From the NCBI GenBank assembly GCA_944989445.1, contig CALYLW010000011.1, forward strand, positions 2,013,501-2,077,500: a DNA stretch of 64,000 nucleotides. The letters are read 5' to 3'. A model generated the notes under the pieces. The model saw only the letters and a program-made list of their open reading frames with translations, did not search any database and was not told where the DNA came from. The DNA comes from Ampullaceana balthica (lineage: Eukaryota; Mollusca; Gastropoda; Lymnaeidae). This document shows positions 11,601-22,203 of this stretch, one piece after another (position 1 is the first letter of the stretch; each line of letters opens with the position of its first letter). The position numbers and the translations under genes were made by a program.

Positions 11601-14600
11601 GAGGACTTTCTTAGCGTTAGTCATTCATCAACATTTTTTTTAGTGGCTTTAGCGTGGGCTAGATCCCACGCCCCTCAGCTTGTGAGGCGAGTGCACTATT
11701 GACTTTGCTATCCATCCTGAAGTATGGGCTGTAATTTAAAATTTCTTAATTACATTTTCTTCATCATATTTAGTGAAAAGTAGATTCAGTGCTGTAACAA
11801 ATTTATTAACAACAACAACAAAAAATGCAAATAGTCCATTGCGGTTACTTAAGATTACTGCTGACAAAAATAGAGCAGAGGATTACTAAATTGGCAGCAG
11901 CATACCAGGTTCATCTTCTCATTTATATGATTTCGAATGTTTCAATTTTTTGTTGTTTTTTTTATGTTGAAAATTTCTTTAATTAGATAACCAGGTAACT
12001 GGTTATGTATGATTCCCAAGAATGCATTCAAATTGCAGTCAGTCAACATCGATCTGTTCTTAGACTTATTTATTTTCACACAAGAAAAAGCTTGCTTAAA
12101 GATGTATGTAGACCCAAACAGTGAAAAAAGTGTGGCATTTAAGTTGTATAAAGTGTGGAAACGATGCACCTAGCAAAAGCCAAAAAACTCTAGCAGAAAA
12201 ACTAACTTGAACTTCTCCTTCAGGTCATAATCTGCTTTTAGGTTGAGCAGTTCTAACAGTATAACCTCTTGGGCTTTATCTGCTTCTTCACTAAATTGCG
12301 AACTAAGGATATTGAAGAGTGATTCCAGGTTCCTGTACTCTAGGTACCTCCTTTCAAATTCCATAGCAAAGGCATCCAACTGAGCCTTATACTTGTCAGC
12401 CATTTTACCAGAAACGGTTTTCTGTTTCAGCAAGGGGAAATGTCAAAACCTGTTTTTACCTGCTTGCCTGGAGATCAGGAAGAGTTTTGCCTGAAATGAT
12501 TTAACATACACATAAATTTCATGTGCAAACAAGCTATTGCCCGGAAGTTTAACATTCAGTTAATTCAACTTTTCCATAACGTCAATGGCAAACATGAAGA
12601 CTGACTTGCACTCTTCATTAACTATGGTAGTAACAAAATCACAAACAAAACCTTTCATCTCCAGCAACATAACTATTTCTTCCTTGAGATCTCATACTTG
12701 CCTCAATAACTTGCCCAGGCTCAGCCAGCAATAACATAATATTCAAATCTTCAAGCAGTGCCTTTAACGCCTGTGCCCTGGCTGTTACAAAGTTTATCAT
12801 ATCTGACAACTGCTTAAAATTTAACACAGCCTTACACAGACTTTCCTGATGGTTGACACAGTGGAGAGGTACAAGTGTATGGTCACGATGACATTATTTA
12901 ATTTTATTGTGCATACTACATTTTCCAGTTAATGCACGCGCTCCATCGGTTATTACACTTGCCATCTTGTTCCACACCAGCCCAGTTATTTCAACACAGT
13001 TCTCAACATCATTGAATAAATCCTAGCCTGTAGTTGTTAGTGTTGAGTGGTTCAACACTAAGTAATTCTTCTCTAAGCTCAAAACGAGGATTTATTCCCC
13101 GTATAAATACCAACAATTGTGCTGTTCCTATACATTGGTACTTTAATCCAATGAGAGAGTACCACAAAAATTTCAAAAATATATAAAAAATTCTAAGCAA
13201 AGAAAATTAACATGACATAAGATCGCCACATGTACATTCCTATGGGCCGCATAATATACTCTGACTGGCCGCATGTGGGCCGCGGGCCTTAGTTTGCCCA
13301 TCCCTGTGTTAGAATAATTTTAAAAAATTTGGGGGGTGCTGAGTAATATTTTTTCTGTAAAGTGGGCGGTAGGCCAAAAAGTTTGGGAACCACTGATATA
13401 GACAGAAGCCCAGAGGCAAAGGGTTAACAGAGATGGGTGGATAAGTTTGAGAAAGACCTAACACTGCTGGGAATCTGGGCATGGAGGGGGAAGGCCGGTG
13501 ACTGGAAGAATGAATGGGCAGGCCAGGGCTCTAAATGGGCTGTAGCAGACCTGCCAAGTGCCAACTCTTCCGATTTTCTTGGCGATTATGTAGATTTTTT
13601 TACCCCTCATTCCTGAAAACCCCTTAAAATTGAGATTTTCTGAACATTATAAATTTTCTTCAGTTATAAAAATCTGAAAGTAGTGAAAGCGACAAAAAAA
13701 TTAATTTTAAAAAAACCATGAAAAGTGGGAACCCTGATATATATACTAGCGTATCACCCGTCAAAAATGACAGAAGTTTTCAGCTGAAATCTATTTATTT
13801 TATAAAAAATGCACTTTTTTTTAGGGTGCCTACGGCGCCGACCTTTTCAAAAGCCCAACTAACTTGTCCTCGTTTGATAAATACGAAATATTAAACTTTC
13901 TGAAATGTACACAAAGTATTTTATAATAGGGGTTGTAGGGCGCCTACGGCGCCCCCTTTGTTTTTTTATTTTATAATTAACCATCATCAAATCCTCTTTT
14001 TACATTGATCCCTTTTCCAAAATTAAAATACATGTATGAGCGAAAACAATGACGTCATATAATATTTTTTTACAGCGCATCTTTAATTTGCACACCTTTT
14101 GATGCATTGGTGCAGCAATTTGGTTTTCCCTGCTTTCTAAAATTAGTAGCGTCACGGACAGACATTGCAAATTATATTGTTTAATATATATATAGTATAT
14201 AAATGCCGAATTATACAACAAAAACACCACCAGATGAGAGACACATGGCTGAACAACAAAGCTGATGAGATCCAACACTATGAAGACAAGCCAAATATGA
14301 AGAACGTCTATAATGCCCTAAAGGAGGTGAATGGACCCACAACCTCAGATACATCCCCACTTCTCAGCCCAGATGGGAAAACTCTTATTACAGACAGAGG
14401 GAAGATTTTGGAGCATTGTGCTGAACATTTTCATGCTATCTTAAATAGCCAATCAAGCATTAACAATGCTGCCATCAGTTGCCTCCCTCAACTACCAATA
14501 AATGCAGCACTGGAGATCCCTCTTCAATTCTTGAGGTACAAAAGGTGATACATCTTCTATCATGTGGCAAAGCTCTGGGTTCAGATCTCCATTCCAGCTA

Positions 14601-17502
14601 AAATATACAAGGCCCGGGGCATGAGCCTCCTTAAAGGGCTTCATGACATTTTCTTAATGATGTGGTAACGAGTCAATCCCCCAGGATTTCAAAGATGATT
14701 CCATAATTTGTCTGTACAAATGAAAAGAGTACCGTCAAGCCTGTGATAATCACCGTGGTATATCATTACTATCAATTGCAGGAAAAATGCTTGCCAGAAT
14801 CAATCTGAATTGATGAAATGCATACCTTGACCAGAGACTACTACCATAAAGCCAGTACAGATTCCGAAAAGAACGTGGGACATGGTCTTTGCAGCAAGGT
14901 AGCTGCAAGAAAAGTGCCGAAGACAGAATCTGGACCTCTTCTCCATTATACATAGACCTGACAAAAGCCTTTGATGAAGTCTACAGAGAAGGGCTGTGGA
15001 AGATATGGCCAAGTATGGTTTCCCAAGAAAGTTTATAGCCATTGTAAGGCAGTCCCATGGTGGCATGCAGACTTGGGTCCAGGAAAATGGAGAAGCATCT
15101 GAACCCTACTAATGGTGTAAAGCAAGGTTGTGTTCTGACCCCAACACTGTTTAGTCTCATGTTCTCACCCATGCTGACAGAGGCCTTCAGGGACGGCTAT
15201 AAAGGATTGAACATCAGGTATCACACTGATGGTAGCTGTTTCAATCTCAGTTGATGGTAGCTGTTTCAATCTCAGTTGATGGTAGCTGTTTCAATCTCAG
15301 TTGATGGTAGCTGTTTCAATCTCAGTTGATGGTAGCTGTTTCAATCTCAGGAGGCTTAAAGCAAAAACATAGTTTCAACTCAGACACCAGTCTGGACATT
15401 CTTTTTGCTGACGATTGTGTCCTCAATGCCGACTCAGAAGCTCATTTGCAACTCAGTGTGTAAACATTTTCCAGTGTGTGGTCAAACTATGGAATCACCA
15501 TCAGCAAGATATGGAAGACACAGCAAGTAATGAACCAAATACACAACAGCCTTCCAAGTCCAGCTGACAGGCCAGGAAAGATTGTGCTTGAAACCCTCCT
15601 GATGACATAGCGACCATCTCTTGTCCGACATGTGGACGCACCTTTCGGTAAGGATAGGACTAATAAGCCACAAAAGGACACGGCATAGCTAAAGTGATGA
15701 GAAGTTCCTTATTGATCACGATGGACAAACAACATATAATCATTTCCAGTAATGCTTTTCTCGTGCTCATTGGACTCTTCAAAGACAATGGAAGTAACTT
15801 TATATTTCTTTATTTACTATTTTAAAAATGCTTATACATTATTACATAGATCTCAAACCAGCGATCCCCTGGGCGCCGCAACCACCTACGGTTTTGTTTT
15901 GTTGGCAGATCTGGCTGAAGAGCCAAGAATGATGATGATTAGATTGAAACTTATGATTAATTTGTTTTTGGCTCTAACTGAAAGTGTCAAGCTTTAGGCT
16001 TTTTTATTATTAAATTTTGAGGTGATGAAAACATAAAAAATAATTTATTTCTTTGCATTGATATAAAGTATTGAAAAAATTGCTTTCAATTATTATATCC
16101 TGTTAATTTATTATTTTTTAAATTTATATTTTAAAATTTCTAAAATAAAATAATTAGAAATGTTAGTAAGATTGTATTTATGTTCTCTTTTCAGTTTGAT
16201 TCCAACAGTTTTGTTCCTTCCTTTAGCCTAACAAAAAGCATTCAGGTAGTTTTCTTTTAACATTAGTAAAATTGCATTTACAGCTACTTAAACCATATTG
16301 TACTGTTTGAAAATACATGTAACCCGTAGGTTATACATGAGTAATGTATACAAATTATAAGTTATTGTGGAGTCTTTGCTATTAAATACACTTTTAGTTA
16401 AATATATGTTACTATTTTATGTCTTGTTGAAAGTTTTGTCTATTGGAATCATGCCTCAATTTTTAAATAAAAATTTAGTTTTTATTCATGTAATTATCAA
16501 GAGATAGATTTTTAAAAAAAACTTAATTCTAGTAATGCAAATCAATCAGTTTTGAGTTTTATATTATATTTTTAGTACACATTTCATGAAATAAGTCATT
16601 TGTTTTTTCCCATCAAATTTGATAATGTTTCTCCTAAGGATAAAAACCTTGATCCAACAAAACGGATTCTAACGAAAATGCAGCTTAAGAAAAATTTCAA
16701 TGACATTTTGGCCTTGGAACACCACGTTCCATTTCTCAACTTCCTTCGGCAACTTTACAGAAAGAAGCTTTCCCGCACAATACCGACAATGGAGTAAGTT
16801 GCTCACTAGATTTTAATGTCAGTGGGTAGTAAAAAACTTATTACTCTATAATGTATACATAAACTTCAAATGCTTTTTGAATTATCTAAATGGCTTTATG
16901 CTCATAGACAGAGTAACAGCAATATTTATGATGTTATAAACTTTCCCATAAGCTTTTCACATTCTTTACAGAATGTTGTTACCTGGATGTGGACTTCGAA
17001 TGTTAAATCTTGGCTACACCATGATGGATTTTATCGTTACTACTAAGCCTGAAAAATTTCTCAATTTATATAAGGTATCAATGTATATACTTTAAAAACA
17101 ACATTTACACTTACCTCTTTTTCATACAACAGTAACAACATAGTAGAAACATGATTTTTTAAGGAATTAAGCTTTTCTTAATTTGTCATCAATGCAAACA
17201 TAGTCAACAAACCATATTTCCAAAAGAAAAATTTGAATTCATTTTATTTGTGGTAATCCGGAATTAAAATGGTTCATCAAAAGGAAAATTTAACATCATT
17301 ATAAATTATTTCATGCAAAAATTAAAAATGATCTGTACTTAGGGAATTAGGCGCCACTGAGTTTATTCTGTTTCCACAGATTTTGATAGAATGGCCTGAA
17401 TATAAAGTATCCCCTCTGAAAAGTCACATCCTTTTGAAGACCACTGGTGGACTTGATCATGGAGAGTTGGAAGATGAGGATGATCACAATAACACTAGAT
17501 AA
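2498..17502 (+). CDS. Unidentified conserved gene, 3' part, six exons
   Basis: Joining 2498-2646, 8432-8572, 16195-16245, 16576-16793, 16972-17074 and 17380-17502 gives an uninterrupted frame of 260 residues ending in TAA. Every intron starts GT and ends AG, and the phases match (entry phase 1, then 0, 0, 0, 2, 0). The protein looks soluble and helical. Recognisable stretches are FNIGGKDDNNSFIFYVIRNL, GRVEFFFMAHPKFKK, HAFVHLLYDIEFIEE, HVPFLNFLRQLYRKKL, LLPGCGLRMLNLGY and an acidic tail LEDEDDHNN. I do not recognise the family and see no signal peptide, membrane segment or catalytic motif. The 5' end lies left of the window or was missed. Introns 1 and 2 (5.8 and 7.6 kb) are mostly transposons. 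Regular phases and ordinary codons argue for a living host gene. Confidence 0.7.
2793..2966. mobile_element. hAT MITE, 174 bp, nested
   Basis: The ends are CAGAAGCGTAAC and GTTACGCCTCTG. The flanks are GGAAAAAC (2785-2792) and GGCAAAAC (2967-2974), an 8-bp duplication with one mismatch. The same MITE family in inverted orientation, with an exact duplication, is at 25314-25474. Non-coding. Confidence 0.8.
4063..7275 (+). mobile_element. RNase-H-bearing LINE, 5'-truncated
   Basis: An exact 11-bp duplication, AACTGGATGTT, flanks the element (4052-4062 and 7276-7286), and it ends in GAAGAAGAAG, a LINE-type tail. It begins inside the endonuclease domain (SDHRPI near 4160). The reverse transcriptase follows: KQAPGTDKISNDML, YRPISLTS, AGFRKCRSTEDQI, DLEKAFDKVW, NGVPQGGVLSP and the catalytic YADD near 5556. 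An RNase H domain follows at about 6440-6850 (VYTDGSSEKAT, RAERKALELA, LTDAKTVLQSL, WIPGHVELEGN), then a C-terminal CPCG...HVLQNC zinc-knuckle-like segment near 7060-7115. The layout fits the I/Nimb/R1-like group. Frameshifts near 4610, 5350-5370 and 5840 inactivate it. Confidence 0.85.
7566..7695. repeat. 65-bp tandem duplication in hAT transposase
   Basis: Two near-identical adjacent copies begin GTCAGTGGTGAGCTGCTGAC at 7566 and 7632 and differ by one substitution and a 2-bp indel. The duplication breaks the transposase frame. Confidence 0.8.
8432..8572 (+). CDS. Unidentified gene, exon 2 of visible set
   Basis: Acceptor TTTTAAATCTTAG, donor GAG|GTTAGT, exactly 47 codons, phase 0 at both ends. 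It encodes KIIGLKGMMDGQGSRRAANA followed by HYSYTHAFVHLLYDIEFIEE. A start at the internal ATG ATG is possible, but the upstream codons are open and in phase with the previous exon, so it is treated as internal. Confidence 0.7.
8616..10260 (+). mobile_element. hAT remnant (CAGGGGTCGG end)
   Basis: A typical hAT terminus CAGGGGTCGGTGAACAA begins 44 bases after the exon 2 donor. The following text is shared with the terminus-like stretches near 28475 and 48880 (ATTTGGGAC, GGAATTC...GGGGG). No matching right terminus is visible, so the right limit is approximate. The element contains the transposase relic listed separately. Confidence 0.6.
9066..10240 (+). pseudogene. hAT transposase relic (SCAND3/ZBED5-like)
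   Basis: Segments in order are: MRFCAPLELRCQGIYVF near 9069; a core with AVSFDGAPAMLCSVCGFSAF, ARERNPKIEVNHCMIHCSAL, IVNFIKEHALQTRLFRNLCE and TDLLFHTKVR up to 9460; then 9926-10159 with KADLTHFWMSSA and LKLQSNNEARIEF. The SFDGAPAM...HC.IH pattern is the mid-domain signature of animal hAT transposases. Multiple stops separate the segments. A fragment of the core is duplicated at 8812-8868. A stretch of the same family lies at 28842-28935. Confidence 0.75.
11556..11715 (-). repeat. tRNA-like SINE fragment
   Basis: On the minus strand the segment reads GGATAGCAAAGTCAATAG, CGCCTCACAAGCTGAGGGGC and GTGGGATCTAGCCCACG. These are A-box-, anticodon-arm- and B-box-like stretches in tRNA order. It is GC-richer than its surroundings and sits between two halves of the plus-strand hAT. 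I treat it as a SINE remnant, not a functional tRNA, because the arms do not close well. Confidence 0.5.
11942..13309 (-). pseudogene. hAT transposase relic, opposite orientation
   Basis: The right terminus, read on the minus strand, is CAGGGATGGGCAAACTAAGG, a classic hAT end, followed by GGCCCGCGGGCC. Protein pieces leftward are KQLSDMINFVTARAQALKAL (12639-12827), KYKAQLDAFAMEFERRYLEY and LFNILSSQFSEEADKAQEV plus LNLKADYDLKEKF (12170-12433), then LFGSTYIFKQAFSCVKINKS and SMLTDCNLNAFLGI near 11990-12110. The last is the C-terminal dimerisation segment. Gaps and frameshifts are frequent. The left terminus was not found. Confidence 0.7.
13429..13550 (+). other. Possible LINE C-terminal coding fragment
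   Basis: One open stretch encodes RWVDKFEKDLTLLGIWAWRG followed by KAGDWKNEW. It resembles the extreme C-terminus of LINE ORF2 proteins (a WxxDVxxDLxxLGxxAW-like pattern). It is short and alone. Immediately to the right, CAGACCTGCCAAG at about 13552 resembles the terminus of the element at 62041-63269. Confidence 0.35.
14213..15945 (+). mobile_element. LINE with C-terminal zinc finger, decayed
   Basis: Reverse transcriptase fragments follow one another with frameshifts: HHQMRDTWLNNKADEIQHYE and LKEVNGPTTSDTSPLLSPDG at 14230-14380, LTKAFDEV near 14960, NGVKQGCVLTPTLFSLMFSP near 15110-15170, and LDILFADDCVLN near 15390-15430, which holds the catalytic FADD. A C-terminal CPTCGRTFR zinc-finger half appears near 15630, after a large internal deletion. 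The 3' end is an ATGATGATGAT tail near 15930-15941. The element lies in intron 2 of the unidentified gene. A separate copy of a similar zinc-finger tail lies near 41.6 kb. Confidence 0.75.
15227..15351 (+). repeat. 25-bp tandem repeat, 5 copies
   Basis: Five essentially identical units start at 15227, 15252, 15277, 15302 and 15327, each containing TGATGGTAGCTG and TTTCAATCTCAG. They arose by amplification inside the LINE reverse transcriptase region (DGSCFNL). Confidence 0.9.
16195..16245 (+). CDS. Unidentified gene, 51-bp microexon
   Basis: Acceptor TTCTCTTTTCAG, donor CAG|GTAGTT, 17 codons, phase 0 at both ends, encoding FDSNSFVPSFSLTKSIQ. It is skippable without a frameshift. Confidence 0.65.
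16576..16793 (+). CDS. Unidentified gene, exon 4 of visible set
   Basis: Acceptor ATATTTTTAG, donor GGA|GTAAGT (a strong donor), 72 codons plus two bases. It encodes YTFHEISHLFFPIKFDN, then KRILTKMQLKKNFNDILALE and HHVPFLNFLRQLYRKKLSRT. Confidence 0.75.
16972..17074 (+). CDS. Unidentified gene, exon 5 of visible set
   Basis: Acceptor ATTCTTTACAG, donor AAG|GTATCA. It completes the split codon GA|A and encodes MLLPGCGLRMLNLGYTMMDF followed by IVTTKPEKFLNLYK. Confidence 0.75.
17380..17502 (+). CDS. Unidentified gene, terminal exon
   Basis: Acceptor TTCTGTTTCCACAG, 40 codons and TAA. It encodes ILIEWPEYKVSPLKSHILLK, then TTGGLDHGELEDEDDHNNTR, an acidic C-terminus. Possible polyadenylation signals ATTAAA lie near 17553 and 17572. 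Confidence 0.75.
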   Translation: MLIEWPEYKVSPLKSHILLKTTGGLDHGELEDEDDHNNTR

Positions 17503-20059
17503 CAGGAGATTTATCTATTCTTTATAGTTCTATTGTATATATATTCTGTCAAATTAAAATTGTTAAAATTTGATTAAAGAAATATAAAATCAAGACAATT
17601 GTTTTGTAAAAATATATGCATATGAAACCGACTGCAAATTGACGTAAACTTTTAAGTTACCTACTATATCATAATAGGGTGGAAACAATACTGCAAATTT
17701 GTTAATGGGAGGTGCTTCCTTTTTATATATTAAAAATTTGCTGTAAGAACATTTTTAATACTATTTTTTTTCAAGTTCTCTAAATCAAAATGATTTTTTC
17801 TTTGTTTGCAAAAACCATTAGGTATATTAAGTGTTATTGAGTTATTGCATTTTGCTTATCTCCCCTGGACCATTTACTCACAAATTAAGTACACCTATTT
17901 GAAGAGTATTGAAATTTAAAATTGAATCACTGAAACCATAAACTTAAAGAATTACAGTTCATTGTTAGGTAAAAAAAATTTACTTCAATAATAATGGTTA
18001 TTGGTGCCAATGTGAACTATTTTTAATACCTTCTGTTATTAGGTTTTAATTTCAGGCCCATTTCAACACTCTTAAATATTTATTAAAATTGCTCCATTTG
18101 CTAGCCCACCTTGTTGATAACTTTCTATCACACTTTTTATAATACATATACTGTTTATACTCAAATATAAGTCGAGTTTCTTTCTCAAAACTTCAGGCCA
18201 AAATCAGGGGGTTGACTTACACACACTTAACACACACTTAACTCATTTTATAAATTTTTATCAACATGATAAATGCTATATTGAAAGTGCAACAAAATAT
18301 CTTAATTATCAAAGACAGTACGGTAAGTTAGTAAAGTTTGTTTATTAAAGAATATTTTATAATTTTACTATATAACTGATTACATGTTACTGTTACATAC
18401 ACACTGCTGACATGCCATGATTTTACCATAGTGATTATTAAAGAAATGTAAAACTCCACTTTTCAAGTGACAAATCAAGGGGTTGTCTTATACTCGGTTT
18501 TCACTTTAAATTGGATTTTTTATAGTACATATCAATTGGAATTTTTATAGGTGTGCCAAAAGCTATATTGAAACATGGTTTGATTTAGACTAAGTTTTTT
18601 TGTACCATTCACCATTACAGGTGTCTTGAAGTAACTACAAGGCCTGGCATTAGTTAACAGGTCTTATTTTACATTTAAGGAACTAGGTGCTTGATTTCTT
18701 GCTTCCTTTGAATGAAGTTTTAAATGTAATTTAATGGCTTCTCCCCTCAAAACTAGGCTAAACAGTTGTCAAAATTGTTCCTCTGCCAATCAACACATTC
18801 TTAAATATTGTATTTGCTCTCAGACAGTGAACTTTATTCCTATTCCTCTGAGCTTTGGTTCAAGTACAAAAGTGGACTTTTTTATTTATTTGATGTGTTC
18901 ACTAAAAAAACTTTTTTTAATGTTTGACATTTTAAAATTTGATTTGAAAGCATTAAATTAGTTAAATGTAAAGATATTTTAATACTTCTTCAGGTCGTAA
19001 AATAAATATGAAAAATATTTGATTTTGTTTCCTGAAACTTAAGCTCTTTTGGTTTTATTTTTATCAATATTTAAATGTCAAATATTGGTCAAAAAAGCTT
19101 TTTAGTGCACTTATCAAATAAAATTGCTGGTTTTGAACAGTATTTTTCAATTAATTATATTTTAAAAATTTAGTTAGTACTGCAGTATTAGTAAAAGGGT
19201 TTAAAACATAGCTTAAACTTAAATCTTTACACACTTCTCACAGGCTTAAACATTTTTGGTTAATTTCTAAAAAAAATCTTAAAGGGAAAAAACTGCACTT
19301 CAAAGTTATTATTGTTTTTGTTAGAATTCATTATGATTATGAAAAGTTAACTATTTTCAGAAGATATATATAAATCAAATTACAAAAATGAATACATAAC
19401 AAATTAATTTTTAAAAATGTCTTGCCTCTATAGCCGAAGTAAAAAATCTCATTGTTATACAAAATGTTTGACATTGAGATACAGAATTAGACTGCAATAA
19501 TTATAACACTTTCAAATAAAATACATTTTAAAACTCATATAAGTTTCTAAAACACAATATTGATGTTCTACATTACATAACAAAACTACAGAATAGAACT
19601 TCTTTTAGACGTAGAGGGAGAAAGTATCAAAAGTTGCCGTTAAAAAAAGTTAAAATAATTTAGTTTATGTGCGTGATAAAATTGTGCGTTGACGTACCTG
19701 TAAAAGGGGGTAGTTATTTTAACAATGACTTCTTAACTTGAAAGCAATCTCATTAGATGGGAAGTTTAAGCATCGACCTCACCAATGATTAGAGGTTTAT
19801 TTTTAGTCAACATCCCCCCACCCCCCGGGCGAAGACAAAAACGCAAAAAAATATCGAGGGTCAACTAAACACTGAGACTCGCGGCAAATGGTTTGGCCAC
19901 CGCATGGGCACTAACCGCTTGTGTAAAATATGGAACCGTCAGAGATCTTCATGTTTAAAGCATAAAATATTTTCAATTTCTATTCGTTCACCCCATTCAG
20001 TCTTCAGTTAGCTACTAGCAAGATCTGCTTTTAAAGTTTGTTTTTGGAGAAAGTGCTAA
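17503..20059. other. AT-rich gene-free stretch after terminal exon
   Basis: No coding region is supported. The first part is presumably 3' UTR of the unidentified gene. A likely MITE is listed at 18156-18500. The remainder is AT-rich with no structure I can name. Confidence 0.5.
18156..18500. mobile_element. Possible MITE with CGAGTATAAG-like ends
   Basis: The left end reads TACTCAAATATAAGTCGAG and then CAGGGGGTTGACTTA. The right end, inverted, reads CCGAGTATAAGACAACCCC. The two arms are imperfect inverted repeats around an AT-rich non-coding centre. No clear target duplication. Confidence 0.45.
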
Positions 20060-20228
20060 GGGGCCGTCCATATAGTACGTCACGCTCCATAGGGGGGAGG
20101 GGGTGTAAGAAAGTGTGACAGTTTGTGTCAGAGGGGAAGTGGGGTCCAGCCTTGTGTGACGTCACGCTGTTTTATATCAAATTTTTATTTTGTTAATAAA
20201 AAACAACATTTTGGTTCGAATGTGTGAC

Positions 20229-20804
20229 CAGGGGCGGATTAAGACTGCACGGGGCCCCTGGCTGCAATTCAAACTGGGGCCCTATCCAGCCAGCGTCGCC
20301 TTTAAAAAAAAATGATTTCTAGTAGCTAATATAAGACTGTAACTTGTAACTAAATAGTTCATCGGTTCCTTTAAAATACTTTGTCTGTACTACGGCTGCC
20401 TTCCCAGCCAAAAAGATTATTCATGAAAAAATGGAATACGAAGAAATAACTGTTTGCCCGTATCCTAATATTGAGTGTAAAAATACAATTTTTTAAAAAA
20501 TGTGTGCCCACGCCGGGAATCGATCGCATGACCGCTTGCACGGCAGGACGACTTTCTACCTCAAGGCCACACGAGCCTGATGATAGTTGTAAATTTTAAA
20601 AATATAAACAATAATCTTTAATATTTTCTCTTAGTTAGCCTATAAAATCAGTTTTTTAAATTAATTTATTTAATTTATGATATTTTCAGGAATTCATGCA
20701 AACATTTGTCCATATTTCTTATAAAATATACTAAATTTGGGGGCCCCTAATCATAGGGGGCCCCTGGCTTTAGCCCATTCAGCCCCCCCTTTAATCCGCC
20801 ATAG
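20229..20804. mobile_element. hAT MITE nested in Harbinger-like MITE
   Basis: An exact 8-bp duplication TGTGTGAC flanks it (20221-20228 and 20805-20812). The ends are CAGGGGCGGATTAAG and TTAATCCGCCATAG. Subterminal GGGGCCCCTGGCT and GGGGGCCCCTGGCTTTAGCC are also inverted. Its right terminus matches the end of the TTF-type hAT at about 46800-46870, the likely autonomous relative. Confidence 0.9.
20498..20585 (-). repeat. tRNA-like module inside the hAT MITE
   Basis: On the minus strand it reads GTGGCCTTGAGGTAGAAAG, an A-box-like start, then GCAAGCGGTCATGCGATCG and GATTCCCGGCGTGGGC, a B-box-like end close to GGTTCGATTCC. Length and order fit a tRNA-derived SINE head. It makes a third nesting level: SINE in hAT in Harbinger-like MITE. 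Confidence 0.55.
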
Positions 20805-21150
20805 TGTGTGACGTACATTAGGAGGGGTCCACGATGTGTGACAGTTTGTGACAGGGGGGAGTTAAAAATGGTCAAAAATAGCGTGACGTACTTTATGGAC
20901 GGCGCTAATTTCATAATCAGATATTAATATAGGGCCTAATAGTAATAATATAAATTTAGGCCCTTGGCCTTATTGACGTCATCAAAGTTATCAAAAATGA
21001 TACTAAATTCTAGACGCATGGCATTGTGATAATTTTATCTATAAAAGAAGGCAATTTAATGAGGCTCATGTTAATTAAAAAATGAATTGCTGGCGCCAAT
21101 CTGTTGGTTACTTCAATCCACCTTGTCAAAACATTCTACTGTCAAACGTA

Positions 21151-21250
21151 ATCCCATCATAATCCCCTGTATTTTAATGCATTGTTTATTGGGGTGGGTT
21201 ATTCCCACCATAATCCCCTGTATTTTTATATATTATTTATTGGGGTAGGT
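21151..21250 (+). repeat. 50-bp tandem duplication
   Basis: Two adjacent units, at 21151 and 21201, share CATAATCCCCTGTATTTT and TTTATTGGGGT with a few differences. Non-coding. Confidence 0.7.
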
Positions 21251-22203
21251 GTGTGTAAAAGTGCAGGTCTTATGACCTATTTAGCGTGTAACGAGACATT
21301 CAATTATACAAAACAAAATGACTTTTTACACTTTTTTTTAATAACAACAAAAAAAAATTATGATGCAATCGGCCTAACGATTGAAATGGACATCTTCTTT
21401 TAAAAAATCGCTTGAAATAACAAGATTACGTCAAGTTGGAAATATCCACGGAAAAACTTCCATATCCTGGATCGCGTGACACCCCAATAAGAAAACCCCC
21501 AACTAATCGTGCAAAATACTGGAGCAGGCACATAGTGGTGTTTACTTCTTGGGATTGGTTAATAATGTGACCTACTTAATCGTATTCCTTCAGAAGTCAA
21601 ACCTGTGTGGGTTCACGTAGTTAAGTGGCTTAGCAGTGGCGTAGCGAGGGGGGGGGGCAGGGGGGACATATGTCCCCGGGCGCCACGTTAGGGGGCGCCA
21701 AAATGAGTATTAAAACTAATTATTTAACAGTGTTTTGATGTAAACTAATGTATCCCAAATACGTTTGCAAGATAGAATTTTGGAGCTCCTAAAATATATT
21801 AATTACAAATCAGTTGGCAAGCATGATTTTGGCGCCCATTGAGCGTTAAGGGGCGCTATTCTACTCATAAATAAATGACACATCCACAATTTAGGATTGC
21901 TAATGGTGATTTTTTTAAAAAACTGGTAGAGACTGGGGGTGAGAGTAGGGGAGCAGTAAGACACTAATGCGATTCTATTAATAGAACAAACAGAGACAAC
22001 ACTAATAGCAACCAAAATGACCAAGAAAAGAAAAAGGAGGGGCTTAAAGCAGGGGTTCTCAACCTGTGGTCCGTGGACCACTAGCTGTCCGCGAAGATGT
22101 GCCAGGTGGTCCGCGAGCAAAGCATAAAATTTACGCACTGAATGATTCATCAAGAAGGACTAACAAGTAAAAGAATTAACACAGACTTAAAATAAATTTT
22201 TAA

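Larger units (their letters stand above)
10622..13395 (+). mobile_element. hAT element, composite, in intron 2
   Basis: The ends are CAGTGATTCCCATAGTGTGC and AAGTTTGGGAACCACTG. The flanks are GTATAGAC (10614-10621) and ATATAGAC (13396-13403), an 8-bp duplication with one mismatch. Plus-strand transposase pieces are present: TVQTRID-like NNTVQTRIDVKAQGVEDSL, LFSIELEESTFPGNEALLLS and YIRFTKE at 11152-11364, and a C-terminal FSAVTNLL piece near 11780. A SINE-like unit (11556-11715) and a second hAT in the opposite orientation (11942-13309) lie inside. Confidence 0.75.
20060..20905. mobile_element. Harbinger-like palindromic MITE with nested hAT
   Basis: The ends are GGGGCCGTCCATATAGTACG and CGTACTTTATGGACGGCGC, flanked by TAA on both sides (20057-20059 and 20906-20908). 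A 3-bp TWA duplication fits PIF/Harbinger; no transposase is present, so the superfamily is inferred. Removing the nested hAT (20229-20804) and one copy of its duplication leaves a MITE of about 260 bp, like those at 35645, 39689 and 43724. Confidence 0.8.

Noticed and set aside
20498..20585. Functional tRNA gene
   Set aside because: Boxes are recognisable but the arms are imperfect and it lies inside a MITE; a SINE-type relic is more likely.
21803..22153. 116-codon minus-strand frame with a hydrophobic stretch
   Set aside because: It spans the boundary of two nested hAT elements (22050), so it cannot be one ancestral gene.
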